Shown here: in pieces, positions 23,488 through 34,256 of the stretch
Layout: every line of letters starts with the position of its first letter
Position numbering within the stretch: the first letter of the stretch is position 1
Assembly (NCBI GenBank): GCA_013423325.1
Contig: BLJB01000238.1
Span: forward strand, 1 to 64,000
DNA: 64,000 bases
Reading direction: 5' to 3'
Source: Usnea hakonensis
Lineage: Eukaryota; Ascomycota; Lecanoromycetes; Lecanorales; Parmeliaceae
Made by a program: the position numbers and the translations under genes
The notes under the pieces: model-generated
Databases searched by the model: none
Told to the model about the DNA's origin: nothing
What the model saw: the letters and a program-made list of their open reading frames with translations, nothing else

Positions 23488-24827
23488 GTTGCACCTTGGG
23501 GCAGCAAGCAACGCGGCTGATAGTTTGAGCTGAGGAAGGGTCTGAGTAGGCGCGGCAGGATTAAGACTTGGGCAGTACGGCACTTTGTCATTTCTTCTTC
23601 CACTTCCTCTCCACTTCTGCTTCTTCTTCCTCCTCCTCCTCCTCCTCTTCTTCTAGACGTCATTGCTCAGGCTAGAGTGTAACGATGTGTGGAAATATAA
23701 CGGTGTTTCAATGACCAAGGGTACATTACCATTAGTCTTAACCGCCTCATGTAATGAGGTCTAAGTGGAGAGTCTGCGGCAGAAGGACGCTTTCGCTCAT
23801 CCATCGACCTTTGTAGAGAGGTGGCTGGCTGAGAGCTGGGCTGGCCCTTTTAATTACGCGCTGAGCTAGCCCGACGATGTCCTCATTTCCCCTCCCCCTC
23901 TCCCCATCCAAGCTCAGGAAGCCAAGTCAAACTCAAGCATATACTTAAATTGTACACTAATTCTTAGTCGAGGTAGAATTGATATCATTTAAGCGAAGGA
24001 GGAGTTTAGTCGCGTTGCACTCTAACCCTAGCCCTTGGTCGGGAATACGGATTCTCTCGGCATACAACGAGGTACCTATGCTGTAGTTGCATGTATCTCT
24101 GGAACCCGATCACAATGGACATCCACACAGCTTAGAGAAGAGAGGCGTGGCGCACTATAGGGCCTCGAATTCAGCCATGTGCCTAGGACCGAACATACCC
24201 ATGGGGTTTGATATGAAAAGAGTGCCGACTTGGGTATCAAGCGCACGTGTAGCTGTCTGCCTAAGTAGGACCATTTAGCACGCCCGCTAAAATTTGATCC
24301 ATCGCGACACATTGCGCATGATCCGACATGGCTTACGTATGGTTCGAAGCTACATACGAATCATCGTCTCGCGAATGGGAGAACCCCAAATCCGACATAG
24401 ACTGCGATTGGATGATCCTTGTCCAAGTTGGACTTTTCGATAATGGGTGATGAGTATCTTCGCTACAATCATTTCAAGTGCATTTCTTGAACCATGGGAA
24501 CAATGAGGTAGGGAGGATTCGGCTAGTCAACCTGTCATCTGCTAGCCGATTCAGTCTCTGCACCAAGTCACATTGTGGTTTTTTCTATTCTGTGAGGTAA
24601 CGGCCTCGTGTCAGAACCGTAGTAATTCATTTGTCCTACACGAATCGGTCCAGCAATTTCAGTCCGGATGTGTACTCCTGACTCCCCTCTTCGGCGTATC
24701 TCTATCCCAACCAATCACTTTTACGCCTCACATATCCAGGATCGAGTCATGGATCAAGTGATTTGTGGTAATCTTCCAACCCTCTACCGGCTGCATACGA
24801 AGTTCTAAGAGATTTCCCATCATCTAC
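23488..24827. other. intergenic, upstream of HDO-type gene
   Basis: A CTT/CTC triplet-rich tract (about 23595-23656) lies in the likely promoter of the HDO-type gene. Nothing else is recognised. Short frames at 24076-24761 show no domain. Confidence 0.5.
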
Positions 24828-27176
24828 TCAGCTAAGCACATGTTCCTTTAGGTACAGCACCATCGGCAACGCCAATGCGATGCATACCGTCGATGCTACT
24901 GCTCACCAGTCAGATGCAGCTTGTAGGCCATGACAAGTCCATAGCAAGGGCAGAATACTCACTCGGGACGACATGAAAGCTAGAGAGATATGCCGAAAGG
25001 ACGAGATCCTGTATCCTGCCAGGCTGCTGGAATGCCCATCGCGCGTTTTTGAGTACGTCTCTGATAGTCTAAAACATACCGAATTAGTGCTCCCCATTCC
25101 ATGATTACAAGTTCCACCGAAGGGCAACATGGACGTGGCTCGAGAGCCTGAGAATTTGCTCTAGCTTACTTCATCTCTCCCGCTGAAATCACTAAACACA
25201 CGTCTCAAGGTGTTGCGAAATACCGTTTCCAGTAGCGCTGCGAAACTGCCCACGCCGAATATTATGCCAACTTCTTGACTGAGATAGTATACGCCAATCG
25301 CCGTGCCTTTTTGTCCTTCGGGTGCAGCAGCCGCGAGGCCGACGAATTGCGCGTTAGCACTCATGCCGAAACTGAAACCTCCTGCTGCATAGTATAGTGA
25401 TTCCCAGGAGCTGATTCTGTACCGCCATCTCAGTGTCATCAGGAGATATCCCGGGATACCTATCCCTAGAGCGGCGACTGTGATAGATTTGTAACGCAGT
25501 GTTCTGACGGAGATATCAACGTTAGCAATCGCTCACCGAGCTTAGGAAGGACGCCAACCGAAAGTCCCCAAAGACTCTCATCTTACCTGCTGATAATGTG
25601 ACCTCCAATCAATGCCCCTGCCGCGTTTCCCAAGACTGTTGGTACCAGATATGCCCCTGCAATACTATTGCCCACGTTTTGGGTACGTACGAAGTAGCTA
25701 GGGACTTGTGCCATCGACTAATCGGGGTCAGTAGATTTCTAGCAGGAATCTTACTATTTCACCCACCCCAAAGCGTGCAGCGCATAGAAGGGTTTGAATG
25801 ACGCACATGGCTCCGATGCCATTGTGTGTAACGAGCTTGGGCGGTATCAAGGGATTTCTGGCGAAGTGTTGCTCTACCAGTACGAAAAAGATTGCTGACA
25901 ACACACAGACAGCGACGGCGATACTGATGAATGGATGTGACCATGGTAATCTCTCTCCTCCCAAGCTGGCTGCCCCCAACCCAGTGGTAATGCAAATGGC
26001 GGAGAATACACCTCCTAACCAGTCCATGCTCCTGAGAAATTCAATGAAACGGTCAGAGCCTTGAGTCTTCTTTGCTGGATCTCGCGGGGTGAGTCCGAGA
26101 GTCACAGCTGTGAGGCAGATCAAAGCCAGGGGTGCTTGACCACCAAAAGACCTGCCAGAAATCAGCATGTTTCGCTGTGACCGTGAGATGATTGCGGTAT
26201 GGTATGATAGTATGATAGATAGAGCGAGTGTAAGTCTTTGTAAAAAGTCCGTGTTGGCCGTGAACGTCCCGCTCACCATCTCCATCCAATGATATCCGCA
26301 AGAAGTCCTCCCAGCGGGGCTCCAGCGCTCTTGCCCAGTACTGCAGCTAAGTTGACATAACTGCGTAGTACAGCTATCCGACCGGGAGATACAGTACCTA
26401 GGGGAATAAAGTGCCAGGATTAGCCATCTGCTCATAAAAGACTCGAAGGAGGTATACCCGTGATGATAACAGACACCAAAGCAGTCATTCCGGCCCCACC
26501 GAGGCCAGCTACAACTCTTCCTGCAATAGCTTGATCCAGAGTGCTTGCTGTTCCTCTACATGCGAGACGATAAGCTTCATCGGTCACTTGAGAGCTGAAG
26601 CAGGAGGCGTCTTACGATATCAGGCATCCGATGATGAACAAGCAGTAAGCTGCGATGAGAGGCCTTTTAGGGCCATACGTGTCACTCACGCTTCCATACT
26701 GTGGGAAACACAAACTTCGTCAGCTATTCAACTCCTTGACCGGCGAAGTAACCACCCCCACACAAAGGACACTTCGAGCTCTTAGAGCTTTAGAAAATGA
26801 TATCCTTGAAAATATCGGCAGGAGATTGACTCACTACCGGCAAGGCGTAGCAGTAACCTAGGTTGTAAGACAAGAGCAGCCATGGCCCATCCGAATTGCG
26901 CTGGAACTCAGAGGCTATGGTGCTGTATGTAGCCGTCACAAAAGAGTCGTCAGCGCTGGCAAGGAAGACCCCTGTACAAAGTCGCTATCAGCGTTGAAAC
27001 CCAACGATTCGCTTTAATCGTGTGCTACCCAAAATTGTTATTGTGATGGTCAATCCCACCGACGACGAGGGTTCCCGCTGTTCACGGGCGATAGGTGGGT
27101 CATTTCGCTCTGGTATTTGGTTCTCTGAGCTGAGCAACGGGCTCCTTTCATCGCTATACTCGTCAATCGAACGCAT
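24828..27176 (-). CDS. MFS transporter, 14-helix DHA2/VBA-like
   Basis: A multi-exon gene. The ATG at 27176 gives an N-terminus of MRSIDEYSDERSPLL, with an acidic dileucine signal (ERSPLL) of the type that sends proteins to the vacuole. Spliced text then follows the family order: VFLASADDSFVTATYSTIA (helix 1), YGSVSDTYGPKRPLIAAY (motif A), DQAIAGRVVAGLGGAG, GKSAGAPLGGLLADIIGWRW (motif C), a central region with DWLGGVFSAICITTGLGAAS, GTAIGVYYLSQEVGIIFGVG, and a last helix ending LKEHVLS at the TGA 24830-24828. Relatives export drugs or move basic amino acids into vacuoles. The last two introns fit phase (the donor after VVP carries GTGAGT). It stands tail-to-head with the HDO-type gene and divergent to the FMN-binding protein. 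Substrate is unknown, but export or vacuolar storage of a cluster product is a fair guess. Confidence 0.85.
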
Positions 27177-28741
27177 TAGTGAACGAGAGAAATCAATCAG
27201 CAAGAAAGGGGGTAATGGATGATTACTTTTCCCGCTCGATGTAGAAATAGATTGCTTGTCTAAGTAATGACGCTGCTGGTGCTTTTTACCAGTACCATTA
27301 GCTGTAAGAAAAATATGAGAGCAGTTTTAGTCAGAAAATGATGGACACGCCGCCAGATTAGACTTTTGTGAAGTTTTTGGGGGAGAAATTGATGTGGCGT
27401 GATGGGTGCATAAGTCTCGGTATTGCTCGCGTCACTATAATGTCTATACTGTTGTGATTGGACCGATCACAGGAATAAAGAACCAGACAATGACGGGCAC
27501 AAGTCTCATGCTGACCGTAGATTTGCCTTTGAGCCCCGTGAGCCTGCATTCTGCAGCTTTTAGGGGGTTTTTCCTGACCTCAGTGGCGAGAAGCTGAAAG
27601 TGGTCATATTTTTTTCTTATCCATTCCCGTTCTCCGGCCAAGGTGCTCGTAATTGGTTGATCTTGAAATAATTGCATGTGGGGAAATTGCTATTGGACAC
27701 GCCTTGTACACGCTAACGAGCTTTTAGTTTCACGCATTTTGAGTCTTTCCTTAGACGGCACGCCATAAGAGCGGCCAGACAATCTGTGGCGTAACGACGC
27801 ATAATCTTGGAGTCAATCCTGCAAGATCTTTGAGTGCCCGTCGATCGATGAGTCTAACCTACAAGATATAGCTAGTCGATCCTTAGAGCATAGATCTCTC
27901 ACTGTAGACTAGTTCTTGCAATGCTAAAGCCGGTAGCGGGCTGAGAGCGACGAATCAAGAAGGAGAGAGTAATAACGTGTGAAACGAGAAGCTCGCATGA
28001 GTCTGGCATGATTGTCGCGGACACTTGGGCAAGTATATATCCGGCACACCAGAGGAGAAAAGAGACCTGGAGCCACTTGTTAGAGGCACTAGTTGGACTC
28101 TTGACGCGTACTACCTGACGGGGGTGAAAGATGCTGAGCTAGACTGTTCGAGTCCCTGTCCTATCATCACGCAAACAGGGAAGCCTTGATAAGGATTGAG
28201 GAAAGCAGGTCTGCAGAACTAGAAATACACGACGGCCGTGACATATCGCCAAGCACATGCGGGCTCGATGGAAAGTAGCAGTACTTGCTGAAATCTAGGT
28301 ATGTGGATGTTCAAGAAGCATTGATTGATCTCCAGAAACTCCCCTGGAGCTGTCCTACTTATCATACTATTTCGGGTGGCTGGGGGACAAGTGCCAAGAG
28401 AAGGCTGGGAATCCAACCACCTAATTTCAACAGTACTTTGTATGTAGTGACCATGTTGCTGCCAATAAAAGGAGCGCCGAGGAGCTCACCGCTCACACAG
28501 AGATGTCTTGTTGCACACACGGATTTTGATTTTGATGTCATTCGGCTAAACTTTAATTGCCGCATTAAATCCGCTATACCCGCAGACCATAAGAACCCTT
28601 TCAGCGTGAATTGTTGTCCCTTCTTCCCCAACATCCTCTGCCAGACGGCGCATTAATCATAACTCTCGCAGAAAGATTTTGATAATTATCCTCGCCCTCA
28701 TCTTCATCACCCCCTCCATCACCGTTTGACCCTTTATCAAA
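27177..28741. promoter_or_regulatory. divergent promoter region, transporter / FMN-binding protein
   Basis: These 1,565 bp lie between two divergent start codons. Short frames in the region have no domain signature. CT-rich sequence (about 28690-28735) precedes the 28742 ATG. Confidence 0.45.
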
Positions 28742-29615
28742 ATGGCTCGGTCTTTAGTCTATCCAAAACTTCCCTACAGCACGGCCAATCGCTATAAACA
28801 CCGTGGTAAGTCTTCTCAGATGTAAAAATCAACCCATTGCTGCATTCCCCACATTAGCAGTAAACAAATTTTATAACCTTCTGCTTTCCTTTCTGCTAGC
28901 TACGTACGATCTTCACGAGATTCATAAGATTATCAACACGACAAAAGTTCTCCACGTTTCCTTCAACTCGGACGAGCCAGCAGCGGGGCCCTACCCAACC
29001 ATCCTGCCCATGATCGGTCAGATGGGGTCTTTTGCGCACCCAAGTGCGGACCTGGATGAACCACAGGAATGTTACTTGCACGGATATGTGAGCATGCGCA
29101 TGGCAAACCTCGCGCGTTCGGACGACGGCCTCGCAATGACTATCTCAGCCACAAAGGTCGATGGATTAGTGCTCAGTTTAACGCCGTACTCGCATAGCTA
29201 TACCTACCGCTCAGCGGTTTTATTTGGGCGTGCACAAGTAGTGACGGATGCGGAGGAGAAACTGTTTGCAATGCGGCTTATCACTGAATCGGTCATGGCA
29301 GGTCGTTGGGAAGGTACAAGAAATCCGCCCGATGGAGGGGAGTTGGGAGCTACAGCGATCCTCAGGGTTACCGTCACAGGTGGAAGTGGCAAAATCAATG
29401 ACAAGGGACCTAATGATAAGAAAGAAGATCTTGAGAGGGAGGATGTGACAAGCAGGGTATGGACAGGTGTTGCGCCCGTGTGGGAAGTAATAGGTCAACC
29501 GATTCCCACAAAGACGAATTCTGTGAAAGTGCTACCTGACTACATGGACAGTTTTGTGCGAGAGGAGAACGAAGTCAACGAACAACACGCGAAGGCGGTA
29601 GCCAAGCCCAACTAA
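28742..29615 (+). CDS. FMN-binding split-barrel (pyridoxamine 5'-phosphate oxidase-like) protein
   Basis: Two exons, 28742-28805 and 28900-29615 (GTAAGT donor, TGCTAG acceptor), give 259 aa. The join restores the family opening YSTANRYKHRATYDLHEIHK, equivalent to 'RYKERA.YD...I..I'. It continues with KVLHVSFN, YPTILPMIGQMG and ECYLHGYVSMRM, the flavin-nucleotide-binding (NimA-like, Pyridox_ox_2) pattern. WTGVAPVWEVIGQPI forms the C-terminal part, with a Lys/Asp-rich insert before it. Such proteins bind FMN or similar cofactors and reduce or oxidise small substrates, and many act as detoxifying flavoproteins. It is divergent from the MFS gene and is a candidate edge member of the 16.8-29.6 kb group. 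Confidence 0.85.
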
Positions 29616-31785
29616 AAACTTAAACTGGTAATTGAATTTCTGCTCGATGCCTGGGATGGTCAGATTGAAAGCCTTGGAGAGCGCCTTCGCGAGCCCGTTC
29701 TTCTGTTTCAGGGAAACCCTGCGCTCGCCCCTCAAGAATATTGTCCCCACAGGACACGCTGCGAACATTCTTACGCCCCATTCTAGAGAATTAGAGGAGT
29801 AATGGTACTACTAGCGCAGACAAAATACACCGATCAACCGATTGTATCTGCCGCCGTGATAGCACAGGATGAGCTTCTTGTGAATGCTTTTTCTTCATCT
29901 CTGGAGTCGTATGAGACTCGAATTATCGTGATACACGTTCGATAGACGCCTACCATGTTTTAGTGTCTCTCTATCAATTGATCATTAGATTGAAGTTATT
30001 GGGATAGTCGAAGTCGATCTCAAGTTAAGACTGATTACTAAGGACGTAAAGTCTTTCGATTTCATCTAACAAAACTTGAAGATAGATTTCCAGATTAACG
30101 GCGTACATCACAAACGCGAGCTAATCAACTCCAGGTCACGAGTAGTGGTGAGTAGAGCTTCATTACCCGAAGCTTGCGATCTAATCATTACAATAAAAAA
30201 AAGCAAATTGATTCCATCTCTTAGAGTCCTAAAAAAAGCCGAAAAAAATCACGGAAATCTTTTTATCTACCTACCCTAAATTTAGGGGGTAGAGGTGTAT
30301 CGATCGAACTAGTCACTTTCACTGTCTTTGGGGTAATCGATATATGGTCGCAGATTTTGGAGCCGGGGGGAGGCTTTTTCAAACGCACAGCATTTAGAGA
30401 GCAGGGTAAGTAGGTACGGCACTCTTCTCTTTGTGGATCTTCGATGGAATTGGAGATACTACTTATGACATTGATATCACCTGACCCAGCTCCCAGTCAT
30501 CCGGTGCGCATACACACCACCACCCGCAACTCTCACTCCATCGCTCCCCCAACCAACAAACCCCTCCCTCTCTCCCAAATCCCCCCCCTCCTCCCAATAA
30601 ATCCAACACTCTCACAACACGCCCTTCCCCATCGATATAGTATATCACTCCTGGCAGAACAGACACCCCACTCTACTAACCATCTAAAGATCACAGACAC
30701 TCGAGTGCGAGTTCCCAGCTTCGGCATTCGATGCCCGATTCCTCGCGAGTAGGAGGTCACGTTGCAGTGCGGTTTGATGTTGAGGTTTTGGGATGGTAGA
30801 GGAGGTAAGGTGGGTCGATGGTGTTGGTTCGGGAGGGGATTTAGCGAGGTTGTGGTGTCCCCATAGCCCAAGATGAGAAGTTTATGAGTGACGTATGGTC
30901 TGGAGATATCAGCGCCTTTGAGAAAAGGGGTGCCTGGAGTCAGAGTTTCTGTGCTGAAAGTTGCCACGAACCCTTCGAGAGAGCAGGGCCTGTACGGGCG
31001 TTAGGGCTGGGCAGCTTCCTTGCTACTACCCTGTTCCGTTGAAGCCTATGAAGTAAAAAAACTTCTACATTATGACTTTATATGGCCTCCGGTATGCTGA
31101 TATAATCAAACAACATTCTAGCTACTGCTCTCTGGTTGTGTGGGGATATGGGAGGAATTGCCAGTTGCAATAATGCAAAATGATGAGTTGAGCAATGAGA
31201 ATGCCCCCCCCCCCTCTCCCACAGCTTATCCAGCCGATACAAGAAACCATCCTCCGAGCACGCCTGTCCGGGAACTTGTTTGTATCAAAAGGAGGCCATA
31301 TTGACTGAATCCAGACACAGTAGGGCATGGTCATACATGCTTTTTTACATTACTCTGCGGAATGCAGGCAGGGTAGGATGGAGCATGGTGCTGGATTGGG
31401 GGGAGGAGGGTCTTTGGGATAGGGTGCCGTTGGTAAGGAAGGGTATTTGTAGTGATGTGATGCCAAATATGGGATCTAGTGATTTGTCTTTCATCATGGT
31501 ATCTAGCTGAAGGAAGATATTTGGTGGGGTTGAAGTGCTTTCTACTGTTCATCCTGCTGGAGGAGATGTGGATTCGCGTACTAGGGCCTCTAGCTGGTTC
31601 CTAGGCCCAGGAAGTCATGATGAGATAACCTTGAGCTCATCGGGGATTGTGTGTCGCGGTATGTTGTGGTAAGAAATCAGATTCCTTATGAAAACCTTCC
31701 ATAGCCTCTCCACACTAGACTCGATCTGCAAAGCTATTTCGCGACTATTTTCATAATGTGTAGTACGATCTGTGCTTATCGAGTG
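29616..31785. other. intergenic, low complexity
   Basis: No supported gene. An AT-rich part lies at 29930-30320. Overlapping frames on both strands at 30444-30967 sit in CT-rich sequence without a domain signature. A poly-C run lies near 31205. Confidence 0.5.
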
Positions 31786-32784
31786 TCAGTCCTCCCCCTC
31801 CTTCCATCTCCACCAATTCTCCTTCAATTCCTGCCAATATCTTTTCGTGATCCCCGTCCATGGCTCCCAGACATCCATCTCCACTATCTCATCTTTTGTT
31901 TGCGGCAAGAAGGAAGCCCTGTAGCGCAGCGCCTCTAGCAAAGTATGCTCCCGCTCTACCTCCACACCGTCAGTGATAAGCACTCTGATCGCCTCATCTG
32001 CTGTCGCCACATCTTCGCGAACACGCTCTCTTTGCATCTGATTTGGCCCCTCCCACATCCAGCTAAGGTCGTGTGTTTCTATATACTCGAACTTATCGAG
32101 GTCATAGCCCCATTCTCTGGAAAGGAGAACGGTCAAGCCAGTGCCGATCCGGGCCCTAAGCTCTTTGCAAGCATCGGAGATGCTCTCGACGACTGTCATG
32201 CCTATGAGATAGGCGTCGCTTTCTTCGGGGACCCATACTTCAATCTGCAGTTGACGCAGACGAGGAAATTGATGGAGGTGGGAAAGTTCTCGCTTAAGCC
32301 TTAACAAGCTCTCCGTCTCGGGTTCTGCAGGATCGGCGAGGCCGTGAGGGTTGGCATCTGCGAATAAACGGAGCCCCCTCACACACATCCTCAAATCAAC
32401 GGGTATCCCCACAGGCCTCTTGTGCTCCGGCCTATCTCGGTCTTCTAGATAAAGAATGTGGTGCGGATCAATAATCGTATCTGTGTCGACATTCGGCCAA
32501 TTACTGAAGTCCGTCCGATCAAATTTGTGGTTGTCACGGGACCACAGCATTTCACACGCTCCTCTGGCAATGTAAGATCTTGGCGCCCAATCGTGAAGCA
32601 TCTGGATGCATGGGGCGTAATCATCTGAGGTGACGTGGAGCAAATAGTTGTCAAGGTAGTCGATCGATACCCCTGCAGCGAAAGCGATGTACAAAAAGAC
32701 CAAGTCTCGTATCTCTCTAGGAAAAGCCGCGAAGCCGCTGGGGAGGATTGGACGCCCTGACATGAAGTCTGTGGACGGTGCCAT
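31786..32784 (-). CDS. hypothetical protein with an F-box/2EXR-like N-terminal motif
   Basis: A single exon of 332 aa from an ATG at 32784. The N-terminal FPREIRDLVFLYIAF resembles the 'LP.EIR..I...' start of fungal F-box-like and 2EXR domains. The middle is rich in acidic and aromatic residues (DLRMCVRGLRLFADANPHG, FPRLRQLQIEVWV), like the leucine-containing strand-helix pattern of such proteins. The C-terminus is Trp-rich (WEPWTGITKRYWQELKENWW). No catalytic motif is seen. The long uninterrupted frame and even composition support a real gene. Function unknown. Confidence 0.7.
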   Translation of the reverse strand: MAPSTDFMSGRPILPSGFAAFPREIRDLVFLYIAFAAGVSIDYLDNYLLHVTSDDYAPCIQMLHDWAPRSYIARGACEMLWSRDNHKFDRTDFSNWPNVDTDTIIDPHHILYLEDRDRPEHKRPVGIPVDLRMCVRGLRLFADANPHGLADPAEPETESLLRLKRELSHLHQFPRLRQLQIEVWVPEESDAYLIGMTVVESISDACKELRARIGTGLTVLLSREWGYDLDKFEYIETHDLSWMWEGPNQMQRERVREDVATADEAIRVLITDGVEVEREHTLLEALRYRASFLPQTKDEIVEMDVWEPWTGITKRYWQELKENWWRWKEGED

Positions 32785-34256
32785 TCTGTGTCGTCTTGAG
32801 TATCAGAAAAGAACTGGAACTATGAGACTTGCTGATAGTCAGAGAACTTCAGGCACTTATAGTCGCGTCAGTGTTCAGGCTTTGGGCTCTAAACACACAC
32901 TTCCCTACTTGAAGTGGTTGCATTCCATGGAGCAGAGACCAAGAAACCCGTTTTTAGTACGCGACGCTCCCGTAGCACATGACACTTTCTTAGTACTTAA
33001 CACTTTCCAGTGCATAACACTTTATAATACATAACACTGTCCCCATTCGAGGGTACGGATAGTGATACCCGGACATATCAGGGTGATTTTGTGGCTGGAG
33101 AGCGTTCGAATTGGAATATATTTATACAAAATGACTACGAAAAATACGAGAGAAACCCCGGATTGCAAAGACCTTTTGTAGTCGAAGAAGCCGGAATCGC
33201 ATAAAGAAATGAGTGGGTGCATGGGTGACGAATCGGAAACCGGAGCAAAATTATTGGTAAAGAGGAAACCAAGGACCGGGTTCGGAAGGTTCGGAAGCCG
33301 TGAGGCTGATCCATTGGGCATTGTGAATGGTGAAAAAGGGCTTCTCAAAATATTTAAGAATCGGAATTCCAAGCCGAAACGTTCTTTAGGTACGTTTCAA
33401 CCGATCCCAGCTTGAAACGTTCTTTAGGTACGTTCTAATCTAAATTCCAGCTCGAATCGCCCTTTAAGTATATTTCATTCTTTTAACGCTAGGAGATTAG
33501 AGGCTGATCCATTGGGCGTTATGGATGGTTAAACAGTGGATGTGGAGGCTTGTATTCGTGGAGGCCGCTGGTTGCGTGAGACTAAGGCTGCGAATTGAAC
33601 GGTCGCGACTGCCTTGCCGGATATGGACCTGAGGGAATGCTAAATATTGCTCTTTGGATAATATCAATTGCGACTTCTTGTGACTCTCTTGGGTTCCCTA
33701 ACAAGTTGCACATCCCAACATCGACTTCGGGTAGTAGCTGCTCGGGTTATACTAATAGCTCGCGCTGGAGAAGATATCCTTGTGCCTGAGAGCTATCTTG
33801 TTAGTTTCTAAGTACATACGTATAATTGCTCTTTGCAGAGTCTGGATGAGGAAAATTCAGTGTTGCTATCCGCTGGGTACTTTATTTTGGGGAGGACTTG
33901 GGCTTGAAGCTATGAGTGTGGGAGATGGAGATCCGGATTGCAAGGATTGTCAAATCTCCCGCTGGGACTGATGGGGTTTGCAATGGTAAGGGGTTGGGTA
34001 CTGGGAATGATTGGTATCAGGAGGTGCAGAGAAAGTCTCGAACGATAGGTGACATTGGTCAGCCACTCTCGGCTATGGGTGGATGGAATGAGTATGATGT
34101 GGGCTCTGGCGAAATGTCTTGGAATTGAATGTGATTCGTGATGTACACACATGTGCTATGGCAAGCGGCGGGAGATCTGTTTTACGAGATGCGAAGATTC
34201 AGAGGGAAGGGAGCAGAGGCGTCTGAGCATCTAGCATCTAGCATCTGAAGATCGTC
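32785..34256. other. intergenic with tandem and direct repeats
   Basis: No gene is supported. A degenerate run of AACACTTT-containing units lies at about 32980-33040, and a block of 38-40 bp repeats with flanking direct repeats lies at 33302-33529. The frame at 33916-34128 has no domain signature. Confidence 0.5.
33302..33529. repeat. three diverged 38-40 bp tandem units inside 30-bp direct repeats
   Basis: Units centred on GAAACGTTCTTTAGGTACG begin at 33376 and 33414, and a third, more diverged unit begins at 33454. The block is flanked by two 30-bp copies of GAGGCTGATCCATTGGGC plus 12 more bases, at 33302 and 33500, differing at three positions, all transitions. Each intact unit also holds the inverted repeat GAAACGT...ACGTTTC or a near match. 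Confidence 0.75.

Noticed and set aside
21413..23533. Several plus-strand frames opposite the HDO-type gene
   Set aside because: No domain patterns. They mirror a 732-codon real frame.
28100..28180. Possible tRNA (TGTTCGAGTCC B-box-like sequence near 28147)
   Set aside because: The T-arm does not pair and no matching acceptor stem or A box at proper spacing was found. Other TTCGA hits (15650 minus, 15864, 62303) also fail.
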